From UBA2421 sp964641895 (lineage in GTDB: Bacteria; Planctomycetota; Phycisphaerae; Tepidisphaerales; Tepidisphaeraceae): DNA of 5,175 nt. Both the position numbers and the translations under genes were made by a program. Shown piece after piece: positions 1 to 5,035 of this stretch (position 1 is the stretch's first letter; every line of letters begins with the position of its first letter). A model generated the notes under the pieces. It was not told the DNA's origin and searched no databases. It saw nothing but the letters and a program-made list of their open reading frames with translations. The stretch covers positions 1 to 5,175 of the forward strand of contig CAZXLA010000236.1 in the NCBI GenBank assembly GCA_964641895.1. Direction: 5' to 3'.

Positions 1-567
1 TTCGCCGATGGTAAGGTTGATGCCCTGCGTGGGGTTGAGCAGGTTCAGGCCGCTGGCGTCATCGTTGATTTCGGCCAGCACGTTCGACCCGCTGCCGTTG
101 ATGGCGTTGAGCAAATCCTGCACGGTTGTGGCGGCGGAAAGATCGATCGTCTTGCTCACCAGGCCGTTGGTGATGATGAGGCCCGACGTGCTCAACCCCG
201 CGCCGCCGCGGAGGTCGGCTAAGGTGGTGAGGAGCGTGACTTTGGCCCGCACATCGCCGCCGTCGATTGCAGTTCCAGCGCCGACGCCGGTGGTTTGAAG
301 GATGCCCAGATCCGCCGCCGTCGATCCGCCGCCCACTTCGTTGACGCTGATATTATCCCCCGCGCCGCCGGCGAGCGCCAGGCTCACCCCGTCGCCGGCG
401 ATCGAAGCGGTGATTGCCCCGACGGCGGCGGCGTTAATCTTGTCGATTACGTCGCCAATTGTATCGGCGCCGCTCAGATCGATGGTGGTCGTTGTCGTGC
501 CGTTGCTGAGGCTGATCTGTCCAAGCCGCACGCCTTCGCCCGCCGCGCCATTGAGGTCGGCCAGGCG
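1..567 (-). repeat. Two flagellin-IN-like domain repeats inside FlgL
   Basis: Two copies of one protein unit lie in FlgL at residues about 211-299 and 325-399; the second is cut by the window edge. Each has the order LADLnGxxG, then a short strand ending in NG, then TIDLS, then a helix of the form T(I/V)xD(V/L)(I/L)xxIN, then a strand with A-I and an L-rich end. Copy 1 shows LADLNGAAG (212-220), TIDLS (238-242) and VIDKIN (250-255). Copy 2 shows LADLRGGAG (326-334), TIDLS (350-354) and LLNAIN (362-367). The offset is 114 residues at the start and 112 at the helix, so copy 2 is two residues shorter there. This layout matches what is known of the flagellin hook IN motif family, found in surface-exposed middle regions of flagellins and FlgL. 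Confidence 0.75.
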
Positions 568-1197
568 CGCTGCGGTCGTGACCGCTGGGGCGATGGTCGT
601 CGAACCTTTCACGCGAGTGGAGAGCGCGCCAAAGACCGCATCGCCGTCGACTGTAAACGGCAGGGTGGCGTTTTCATCGAAGTCGTTCGTCAGCACGTTC
701 CGTGTGGCGACGAACTTCACCCCCCCGCCGGCTTCTACAAACGGCGGTGCAGTCGAGCGATCACCGGCGAAGAGGTACACCCCCTCGAACTGCCGATTTC
801 CCAGCGATAGCAATTGCGAGTAAATTCGATCCACCACCGCCGCCGCCGCCGTTCGGGCGTCGGGGGAGATGTCCGAGCCAAAGTTGGCGCTGGCGATTTG
901 CTGGGCTTCGTTAATCAGTTCGGTCACGTCGCCGAGCGTCGTATCCACTGCGCCCAGATGATTGCCGGCGGCTTTGAGGTTCTGCAGGTAGGCGTCGCGC
1001 TGTTCGAGCGTTTTGCGAATCGATTGAATAATGGCCGCCGAGCCGGGATCGTCGCTGGGCGTGTTCAGGCGCTTGCCGGTGGCGAGTTGGTCCTGCACCT
1101 TAATTAGATCGACCTGCGTACGCGTGATGTTGCCAATGGCGATCGACGTTCGCAGGGCGTTGCTGACTCGGGCAAGATTGGAAGGAATCGCGGCCAT
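1..1197 (-). CDS. flgL: Flagellar hook-filament junction protein FlgL (HAP3), partial: C-terminus beyond window edge
   Basis: FlgL forms the last ring of the hook-filament junction, between FlgK and flagellin, outside the cell. The frame runs open from the ATG at 1197 to base 1, giving 399 residues with no stop. The N-terminal 110 residues are a flagellin/FlgL-type D0-D1 helix region with the hallmark QLATGKRLNTPSDDP at residues 37-51, followed by QRDAYLQNLKAAGNHLGAVD. Residues about 130-180 (SLGNRQFEGVYLFAGDRS) match the usual FlgL region after the first helices. From residue 211 on there are two flagellin-IN-like repeats, which make this protein larger than the roughly 300-residue enterobacterial FlgL; the C-terminal D0 helix must lie outside the window. 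The ATG is one base after the flgK stop (TAGCATG) and has a GGTGAGGT ribosome site, so translation is probably coupled. A flagellin is the main alternative, but the position directly after flgK favours FlgL. Confidence 0.93.
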   Translation of the reverse strand, partial: MAAIPSNLARVSNALRTSIAIGNITRTQVDLIKVQDQLATGKRLNTPSDDPGSAAIIQSIRKTLEQRDAYLQNLKAAGNHLGAVDTTLGDVTELINEAQQIASANFGSDISPDARTAAAAVVDRIYSQLLSLGNRQFEGVYLFAGDRSTAPPFVEAGGGVKFVATRNVLTNDFDENATLPFTVDGDAVFGALSTRVKGSTTIAPAVTTAARLADLNGAAGEGVRLGQISLSNGTTTTTIDLSGADTIGDVIDKINAAAVGAITASIAGDGVSLALAGGAGDNISVNEVGGGSTAADLGILQTTGVGAGTAIDGGDVRAKVTLLTTLADLRGGAGLSTSGLIITNGLVSKTIDLSAATTVQDLLNAINGSGSNVLAEINDDASGLNLLNPTQGINLTIGE

Positions 1198-1198
1198 G

Positions 1199-2902
1199 CT
1201 ACCTCACCAGATTCAAAACGGTTTGCAGAAGTTCATCCACCGTCGAAATGACTCTCGCCGCGCCCTGAAACGCCCGCTGGCTCTTGATCAGGTTGACGGC
1301 CTCCTCGTCCAAGCTCACGCCGCTCAACGCTTCACGTTGTGCCGCCAGCGTTTCACGAATGCTTTCGGCGGCTTCGGCGTCGCTTTGGGCGGTTGAGGCT
1401 TTGCCGGCGATGTCGTTCACAAGCCCGGCGTAACTGTCTTTGATGCTGATATTGCTCAAGCCTGCGATGCTCTGCGATTCCAATCGCGCGATCGCCAACG
1501 CGGTCTGGTTGTCGGCCGGCTCGCCGTTCTTTGCCGCTGCAAGCAAACTCGGGCGCGATTTGAGATTGTTGTTGACGGCGATATCGCTGGCATCGCTGCC
1601 GGTGAAGAACGTGTTCACACCGATGGCGGCAAGGATGCCCGAGCTATCCTGCGAAAAGCTCAGCTCAACCGCGTCGCTGTCGGCCGACACGTTGAGCCGC
1701 CCGCCGGTGCTTGTCGCGCCGATGTTGGCAATGCCGTTGATGGAGGCCGCCAAGCTGTCGAGCGTGGTGTCGTTGGCGCTCAGGCCGTCGAGGTCTACCT
1801 GCACGAGCGTGCTGGTGGTGAGTCCGGTTTGTTTGTTCTTCACATGGACGACGAAGCTGCCGTTGGTCGGCGTGAACTCGAGTCCCGCCTCGTCGGAGTT
1901 GAGCGAGACCGTAGAATCTTCGACCGCGAAGCTCGACTGCACGCCGCCCACACCTTCTAACCCCTGACCGGAGGCGTGGATTTTGTTGAGCTCGAAAATG
2001 AGGTTGTTGGCCAGTGAGTCGATGCCGTCGAGTGAATCGCTGATGGTCGCCTTGGCGCTGGCCAGCCCGCCGAGTTGCCCCGCGGTGATGTTTAGTTCGC
2101 TGTCGGATTCTTTGAAGATGATGGTGCGCACCACTTCGCCGTCGATGATCTCCTGGCGCACGCCGACGCCTTTGCTGTCGCCGCCGCTTATGAGCGGTTC
2201 AGAATTGACATAGACATTGATGGCCCCGCTGGGCTGCTCCCGGGTTTGGATGTTCACCAGTTCCGAAAGTTTGCTGAGCAGTAGATCGCGCTGATCGCGC
2301 AGCCCGTTGGCCTGCCCCGCCCCGCCGCCTTCGGATTTGATGATTTCAACATTCAGCGCCGCGACCTGCTGTGCAATGCTGTCGGCGGTGCCCGCGAGCG
2401 CCTTAATTCGGCCGTCTACGTCGTCGCTCAACCCCGCAAGCTGGCCGCGAACGTCTTTGACCCAATTGGCCACTGATTCGCCGGCCTGCAAAACGATCTG
2501 GCGCAGGCCGATATCCTGCGGCTTGTTAGCAAGATTGCTCCACGACGTGAAAAACTTGCTGAGCCGGGTCGAAAGGTCTTCGTCGGATAGTTCGTTAAAC
2601 GTCGCTTCCACGCGACTGAGCCACTGCTTGACCACACCGGCGCTTTCGCCGTCGCTCACGCTGGCGCGCAGCCGGCCGTTGAGCGATTCATCAATGGCGC
2701 GGGTGATGGCGTCGATGCCCACGCCGGTGCCCACGAACAAATCAGGCCCGATCTGCCTATCGGCCAGCGCCCTGAGCTTGGCCGTCTGCCGCGTATAGCC
2801 GGGCGTGTTGACGTTGGAGATGTTGTTGCTGGTCACCTGAATGGCGACCTGATGAGTCGCCAACGCGGTGCGGCCGATGTTGAGTGTGCCAGTTAACGAC
2901 AT
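1199..2902 (-). CDS. flgK: Flagellar hook-associated protein FlgK (HAP1)
   Basis: FlgK forms the first junction ring on the tip of the hook and is exported through the flagellar type III apparatus. The protein has 567 residues, close to the usual 540-650. The N-terminal D0 segment carries the family signature NNISNVNTPGYTRQ (26-39). LRDQRDLLLSKLSELVNI at 201-218 is the conserved helix of the inner D1 region. Residues about 340-445 form an extra beta-rich D2-type insert ending in SGILAAIGVNTFFTGSDASD (421-440), a form common in FlgK outside enterobacteria. The C-terminal D0 helix EEAVNLIKSQRAFQ...VDELLQTVLN (533-564) is textbook FlgK, so both ends are intact. The ATG at 2902 begins a canonical N-terminus, but no Shine-Dalgarno sequence precedes it; the leader is a CAAC-rich heptamer array. 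Upstream lies flgN after a 101-base gap, downstream flgL after one base. Confidence 0.97.
   Translation of the reverse strand: MSLTGTLNIGRTALATHQVAIQVTSNNISNVNTPGYTRQTAKLRALADRQIGPDLFVGTGVGIDAITRAIDESLNGRLRASVSDGESAGVVKQWLSRVEATFNELSDEDLSTRLSKFFTSWSNLANKPQDIGLRQIVLQAGESVANWVKDVRGQLAGLSDDVDGRIKALAGTADSIAQQVAALNVEIIKSEGGGAGQANGLRDQRDLLLSKLSELVNIQTREQPSGAINVYVNSEPLISGGDSKGVGVRQEIIDGEVVRTIIFKESDSELNITAGQLGGLASAKATISDSLDGIDSLANNLIFELNKIHASGQGLEGVGGVQSSFAVEDSTVSLNSDEAGLEFTPTNGSFVVHVKNKQTGLTTSTLVQVDLDGLSANDTTLDSLAASINGIANIGATSTGGRLNVSADSDAVELSFSQDSSGILAAIGVNTFFTGSDASDIAVNNNLKSRPSLLAAAKNGEPADNQTALAIARLESQSIAGLSNISIKDSYAGLVNDIAGKASTAQSDAEAAESIRETLAAQREALSGVSLDEEAVNLIKSQRAFQGAARVISTVDELLQTVLNLVR
1201..1208 (-). 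promoter_or_regulatory. Ribosome-binding site of flgL
   Basis: On the minus strand the sequence GGTGAGGT precedes the flgL ATG and overlaps the flgK stop codon TAG. The GAGG core lies 4 bases from the ATG and the GGTG part about 7. It supports the ATG at 1197 as the flgL start, and coupling to the end of flgK. Confidence 0.6.
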
Positions 2903-2903
2903 G

Positions 2904-2938
2904 GTTGTTGTTGGTTGGTGGTTGTGGGTTGGCTATTG
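2904..2938 (-). repeat. Degenerate CAACCnn heptamer array forming the flgK leader
   Basis: Read on the minus strand, five consecutive 7-base units run up to the base before the flgK ATG: CAATAGC, CAACCCA, CAACCAC, CAACCAA, CAACAAC. Phase is kept exactly. The array is purine-poor and has no Shine-Dalgarno motif, so it may act as an unstructured, CA-rich leader for flgK. Confidence 0.7.
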
Positions 2939-2967
2939 GTGGAGTTGTCTGGCTCGTGCTTGGCGAC

Positions 2968-2995
2968 CGACCCACAACCTGCAACCCACAACCAA
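2968..2995 (+). repeat. Opposed CAACCnn heptamer array in the flgN-flgK spacer
   Basis: On the plus strand four 7-base units follow each other: CGACCCA, CAACCTG, CAACCCA, CAACCAA. They have the same consensus as the array at 2904-2938 but face the opposite way. The two arrays therefore form an inverted repeat: 2913-2931 pairs with 2982-3000 at 17 of 19 positions, including 12 consecutive exact pairs (2920-2931 with 2982-2993), with a 50-base loop. In flgK-directed mRNA this could fold into a long hairpin that ends near the flgK start. Confidence 0.7.
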
Positions 2996-3003
2996 CACCC
3001 TCT

Positions 3004-3495
3004 TCACCCCACCGCCTCCATCGCGCCAATGCGTGGAGCGACTTTGTGAATCCCAGTCCTGGTATAAACGCCGGCGTTCTGCACTGCGGACGCAATGAAC
3101 TTCACGGCGGTGTTGAGGTGGCCGAGCACGGCGCCGGCCAGCTTGCTGCTGACGTTGGTGCGCAGCGCTAAATCGCCGGCGATCTTGCGGAGCGTGTCGC
3201 GCTTGGCCAACAGACTCACGGCCAGCGGCGGGTGGAGTTCGGCGATGGCTGATAGCGTAGGCTCTGTTGTAAGTTTGTGCTGCTTCATTAACTGTCCGAC
3301 CGTTGCTTTACGGCGCGTGTCGACCGCCTTAATGCGCAGCCGACAGGCCTCCTGCTGCGACCGCGACGACTCCATCGCCGGCAAATCCATCAACTTCATG
3401 GCGGCGGCGTGCTGGTTCACGTATTGCAGCAGCTTGCGGTGCTCGACGATCATCTGATCGAGCAGCGTTTCGAGGTCTTGGGCGAAGCGAGACAT
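3004..3495 (-). CDS. flgN: FlgN-family flagellar export chaperone
   Basis: FlgN proteins are small cytoplasmic helical chaperones that bind the C-terminal helices of FlgK and FlgL and deliver them to the export gate. This 163-residue protein has the right length and is almost wholly helical and charged, with a heptad-like N-terminus (DLETLLDQMIVEHRKLLQYV, 7-26) and a second helical stretch at about 85-140. The C-terminal pattern Y-x-R-x-G...IGAMEAVG (144-163) resembles FlgN proteins of non-enterobacterial flagellar operons. There is no signal peptide or membrane segment. Sequence conservation in this family is low, so the position between flgJ and flgK-flgL is a large part of the case. The start ATG at 3495 lies two bases after the flgJ stop and has a GAGGT ribosome site five bases upstream. 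Another flagellar chaperone is the only real alternative. Confidence 0.85.
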   Translation of the reverse strand: MSRFAQDLETLLDQMIVEHRKLLQYVNQHAAAMKLMDLPAMESSRSQQEACRLRIKAVDTRRKATVGQLMKQHKLTTEPTLSAIAELHPPLAVSLLAKRDTLRKIAGDLALRTNVSSKLAGAVLGHLNTAVKFIASAVQNAGVYTRTGIHKVAPRIGAMEAVG

Positions 3496-3497
3496 GG

Positions 3498-3965
3498 TTA
3501 ACCTCGTAAGTTGAACTGCTCTGAACTCACCCCGCCCGGTACGGCGAGAGGATGCGAGGGGGAGGGTACCGCTTGAGGAGCGCCATACGCCGTCGACCCT
3601 CCCCCCAGCCCCCTCCCTGAGTTCATGGAGGGGGAGAGAGCCGGTGCAAAGCCTCGTGCCGTCAGTCGTTTAAGCAGGCGCGATGTTTCGGGATCAAGTC
3701 GGTCAACCATCGCATCAACCAGGGACTTGCCCGATCCGCGGCCCATTCGTTCGGCGAGCACGCCATCGAACATCGATTGAAACACCTCGCCCCCGCGCCC
3801 GCCGGAGAGTATTTCGCTTTTGAACGGGCTGGAGCGCATGGCTTTGAACATGGGCGTGAAGAACGCCTGGGCCACGAACTTTTCGGCTTGCTTACGCAGC
3901 GCACCATTGCGCAGCAATTGCGCGTCGGTCGGCGTGGACAGCCTGATATTCGGGTCGATGACCAT
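3498..3965 (-). CDS. flgJ: Rod-binding protein, FlgJ N-terminal domain type, without muramidase domain
   Basis: FlgJ acts in the periplasm as a scaffold and cap for assembly of the flagellar rod. The gene encodes 155 residues. Residues about 22-80 hold the rod-binding domain: LRKQAEKFVAQAFFTPMFKAMR (23-44), then a glycine-rich turn (EILSGGRGGE, 51-60), then VFQSMFDGVLAERMG (61-75) and a short SGKSLVDAMV segment. The peptidoglycan hydrolase domain of enterobacterial FlgJ is absent, as in many other phyla. The tail from about residue 109 is rich in Pro, Gly and Ser and is partly encoded by a palindromic repeat also present in the upstream spacer. The start at 3965 gives MVIDPN and fits the family; a longer frame to 4100 would translate repeats and lie upstream of the promoter. 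No Shine-Dalgarno sequence precedes it, and the sigma-54 promoter predicts a leader of about four bases. Confidence 0.88.
   Translation of the reverse strand: MVIDPNIRLSTPTDAQLLRNGALRKQAEKFVAQAFFTPMFKAMRSSPFKSEILSGGRGGEVFQSMFDGVLAERMGRGSGKSLVDAMVDRLDPETSRLLKRLTARGFAPALSPSMNSGRGLGGGSTAYGAPQAVPSPSHPLAVPGGVSSEQFNLRG
3501..3505 (-). promoter_or_regulatory. Ribosome-binding site of flgN
   Basis: The minus strand reads GAGGT immediately upstream of the flgJ stop codon TAA, five bases before the flgN ATG at 3495. It lies within the last codons of flgJ, which fits coupled translation of the two genes. Confidence 0.6.
3558..3605. repeat. Inverted repeat within the flgJ tail
   Basis: GGGGGAGGGT at 3558-3567 is the exact reverse complement of ACCCTCCCCC at 3596-3605, leaving a 28-base loop. 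The right arm is the first half of the palindromic repeat at 3596-3639, so this structure and that repeat compete for the same bases. It lies in coding sequence for the Pro/Gly/Ser-rich end of the FlgJ-type protein. Confidence 0.6.
3596..3639 (+). repeat. Palindromic repeat (REP-like), copy inside flgJ
   Basis: The first 22 bases (3596-3617) match 4136-4157 in the same orientation at 19 of 22 positions, with differences only at the 7th, 12th and 17th. Both copies continue into a hairpin: here CCCCCTCC (3609-3616) pairs with GGAGGGGG (3627-3634), with a further TGA/TCA pairing in the loop. The element encodes about residues 109-124 of the FlgJ-type protein and keeps its frame open. Repeats with this C-rich arm and hairpin layout are normally found between genes. 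Confidence 0.7.
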
Positions 3966-3978
3966 GTTGTCGGACGTA

Positions 3979-3996
3979 TTGCAAGGAGTGTGCCAA
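3979..3996 (-). promoter_or_regulatory. Sigma-54 (RpoN) promoter of the flgJ-flgN-flgK-flgL operon
   Basis: The minus strand reads TTGGCACACTCCTTGCAA. This fits the sigma-54 consensus YTGGCACgnnnnTTGCW at nearly every fixed position. The GG of the -24 element (3994-3993) and the GC of the -12 element (3982-3981) are 12 bases apart, as required. Counting from -12 puts the transcript start near 3969, four bases before the flgJ ATG. Sigma-54 control is well known for middle-stage flagellar genes and needs an enhancer-binding activator; I could not identify its site upstream. Confidence 0.85.
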
Positions 3997-4002
3997 GGGG
4001 CG

Positions 4003-4037
4003 GAAAGCTGATAGCGGAGTGCAGATAGCGGAGTGCA
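4003..4037 (+). repeat. Degenerate heptamer tandem repeat upstream of the flgJ promoter
   Basis: GATAGCGGAGTGCA occurs twice, back to back and without mismatch, at 4010-4023 and 4024-4037. The unit itself splits into two 7-base parts, and the preceding GAAAGCT (4003-4009) keeps the same phase, giving five heptamers: GAAAGCT, GATAGCG, GAGTGCA, GATAGCG, GAGTGCA. The seven-base period is shared with the unrelated CAACCnn arrays before flgK. Confidence 0.65.
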
Positions 4038-4042
4038 AAGTG

Positions 4043-4074
4043 TGTCATTCCGAACGGTACGCCGGAGGGATCTG
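4043..4074 (+). repeat. Likely dispersed extragenic repeat (TCATTCCG...GGAGGGATCTG type)
   Basis: The segment starts TGTCATTCCGAACGG and ends GCCGGAGGGATCTG. Its outer parts have the layout of a dispersed intergenic repeat seen in several phyla, in which TGTCATTCCGAG leads into a GC-rich centre and then GAGGGATCTG. The centre holds a short imperfect hairpin (TCCG with CGGA, CG with CG). Membership in a repeat family rests on my recognition of the pattern; only one copy lies in this window. Confidence 0.45.
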
Positions 4075-4135
4075 CCTGTCGTAGTGCAATCCTTCACCAT
4101 CCGGCACGACGACGGCCCGTCCTTGTTTTGGAAGA

Positions 4136-4176
4136 ACCCTCACCCCGGCCCTCTCCCGGCATACCGGGCGAGGGAG
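4136..4176 (+). repeat. Palindromic repeat (REP-like), intergenic copy; possible terminator of the LOG gene
   Basis: A C-rich lead (ACCCTCACCCCGG) runs into a hairpin in which 4149-4159 pairs with 4164-4174, ten pairs and one mismatch, around the loop CATA. It begins eight bases beyond the stop codon of the LOG gene in the direction of transcription, so it could end or stabilise that transcript. No run of T follows on the minus strand, which argues against a standard intrinsic terminator. The same element recurs at 3596-3639. Confidence 0.65.
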
Positions 4177-4181
4177 TGTTG

Positions 4182-4988
4182 CTATCCCTTGTTTTTCGGC
4201 GGGTTAATGTGCTCTTTGGTGGTGATTTTCGGGCGCTTGCCGTAGCGGGTGCCTTCGCCGGTGTCTTGAGTCTTGTAACCACTGAGCGGCGTGGGGACGC
4301 GCATGGGCCCGGGGCCTGGTTCGGCCGATTGGTTGATCGGCATCCACCAGTGCTTTTTGGTTCCCTGGACCACGAGTCGCACCGCTTCTTCGGGCGAATC
4401 AACCACGCGAAAGATGTTCACGTCTTCGCGATCGACAAAATTGGGGATCAGCGTCTTCTTCATCCAATCGACCAAGCCCGACCAGAAATCGCTGCCATAA
4501 AGGATGACCGGAAACGCTTCGACCTTGGTGGTTTGAATCAAAGTCATCGTCTCAAAAAACTCATCCAGCGTGCCAAACCCGCCGGGGAAGCAGATGAATG
4601 CGTCGGCGTACTTCACAAACATCACCTTGCGGGCGTAAAAATAGTGAAAATCAAGGCTGACCGACTGGTAGCGGTTGCCTTCCTGTTCCTGGGGCAGCGT
4701 GATGTTAAGCCCGATGCTCTGCCCGCCGGCTTCGTAACAGCCTTTATTGCCGGCCTCCATAATCCCCGGCCCGCCGCCGGTGATGGTGGCAAAGCCTGCC
4801 TTTGCGAGCAACCGCGCGGTTTCCTCGGCGGCTTTGTAATATTTGTCATCCGGCGCGGTGCGGGCAGAACCAAAGATTGATACCGCCGGGCCCACCTCGG
4901 ACATCACTTCAAAGCCTTCGACGAACTCGGACATGATCCGAAAAATCCGCCACGAGTCTTTGCCGTCAATTTCTTGTTTTTTGAGCAT
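4182..4988 (-). CDS. LOG-family nucleoside 5'-monophosphate phosphoribohydrolase (TIGR00730-type Rossmann fold protein)
   Basis: LOG proteins are cytosolic enzymes that cleave the base from nucleoside 5'-monophosphates; some act on cytokinin nucleotides, others (PpnN-like) on ordinary nucleotides. The 268-residue product has a Rossmann-like start AVSIFGSART (35-44), the phosphate-binding GGGPGIMEAGNKG (71-83), the conserved ARK (119-121) and the family signature PGGFGTLDE (135-143) with its glutamate at 143. The domain ends near residue 210. The last 55 or so residues are polar, rich in Pro, Gly and Lys, and probably disordered. I chose the ATG at 4988 (MLKKQEIDGKDSW) because the first in-frame ATG at 5033 lies upstream of a perfect TATAAT box. 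A weak GAAAG precedes the start. The true substrate cannot be read from the sequence. It is a neighbour of the flagellar operon in the same direction but has its own promoter and is separated by 216 bases. Confidence 0.92.
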   Translation of the reverse strand: MLKKQEIDGKDSWRIFRIMSEFVEGFEVMSEVGPAVSIFGSARTAPDDKYYKAAEETARLLAKAGFATITGGGPGIMEAGNKGCYEAGGQSIGLNITLPQEQEGNRYQSVSLDFHYFYARKVMFVKYADAFICFPGGFGTLDEFFETMTLIQTTKVEAFPVILYGSDFWSGLVDWMKKTLIPNFVDREDVNIFRVVDSPEEAVRLVVQGTKKHWWMPINQSAEPGPGPMRVPTPLSGYKTQDTGEGTRYGKRPKITTKEHINPPKNKG

Positions 4989-5012
4989 ACTTTCGTTTTG
5001 TAAAGCCGGGAG

Positions 5013-5018
5013 ATTATA
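5013..5018 (-). promoter_or_regulatory. Sigma-70-type -10 box of the LOG gene
   Basis: The minus strand carries an exact TATAAT, 24 bases upstream of the ATG at 4988. It predicts a transcript start near 5006 and a leader of about 18 bases. No good -35 box stands at 16-18 bases upstream; TTGTGC at 5035-5030 is only 11 bases away. The box excludes the in-frame ATG at 5033 as the start for this transcript. Confidence 0.55.
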
Positions 5019-5035
5019 CAGGAATCGCGGCACAA

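Noticed and set aside
295..823. Overlapping plus-strand open frames opposite flgL
   Set aside because: They are antisense to a clear FlgL frame, are rich in Arg, Pro and Ser, and show no motif. High GC content keeps such shadow frames open.
2904..3000. CRISPR-like array in the flgN-flgK spacer
   Set aside because: The units are 7 bases with no unique spacers between them and occur in both orientations; this is a short tandem repeat, not a CRISPR array.
2757..3171. Small open frames on both strands across the flgN-flgK spacer
   Set aside because: They translate the CAACC heptamers and parts of flgN and flgK in wrong frames.
3966..4100. Upstream extension of flgJ to an ATG at 4100
   Set aside because: The added 45 residues translate the heptamer array and part of the TCATTCCG-type repeat, and they lie upstream of the sigma-54 promoter.
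4128..4880. 250-codon plus-strand open frame opposite the LOG gene
   Set aside because: It begins inside the palindromic repeat (SPRPSPGIPGEG is its translation) and is then antisense to the well-supported LOG gene, with no recognisable domain.
4989..5033. Upstream start of the LOG gene at 5033
   Set aside because: The TATAAT box at 5018-5013 places the transcript start downstream of this ATG, and the extra residues match nothing in the family.
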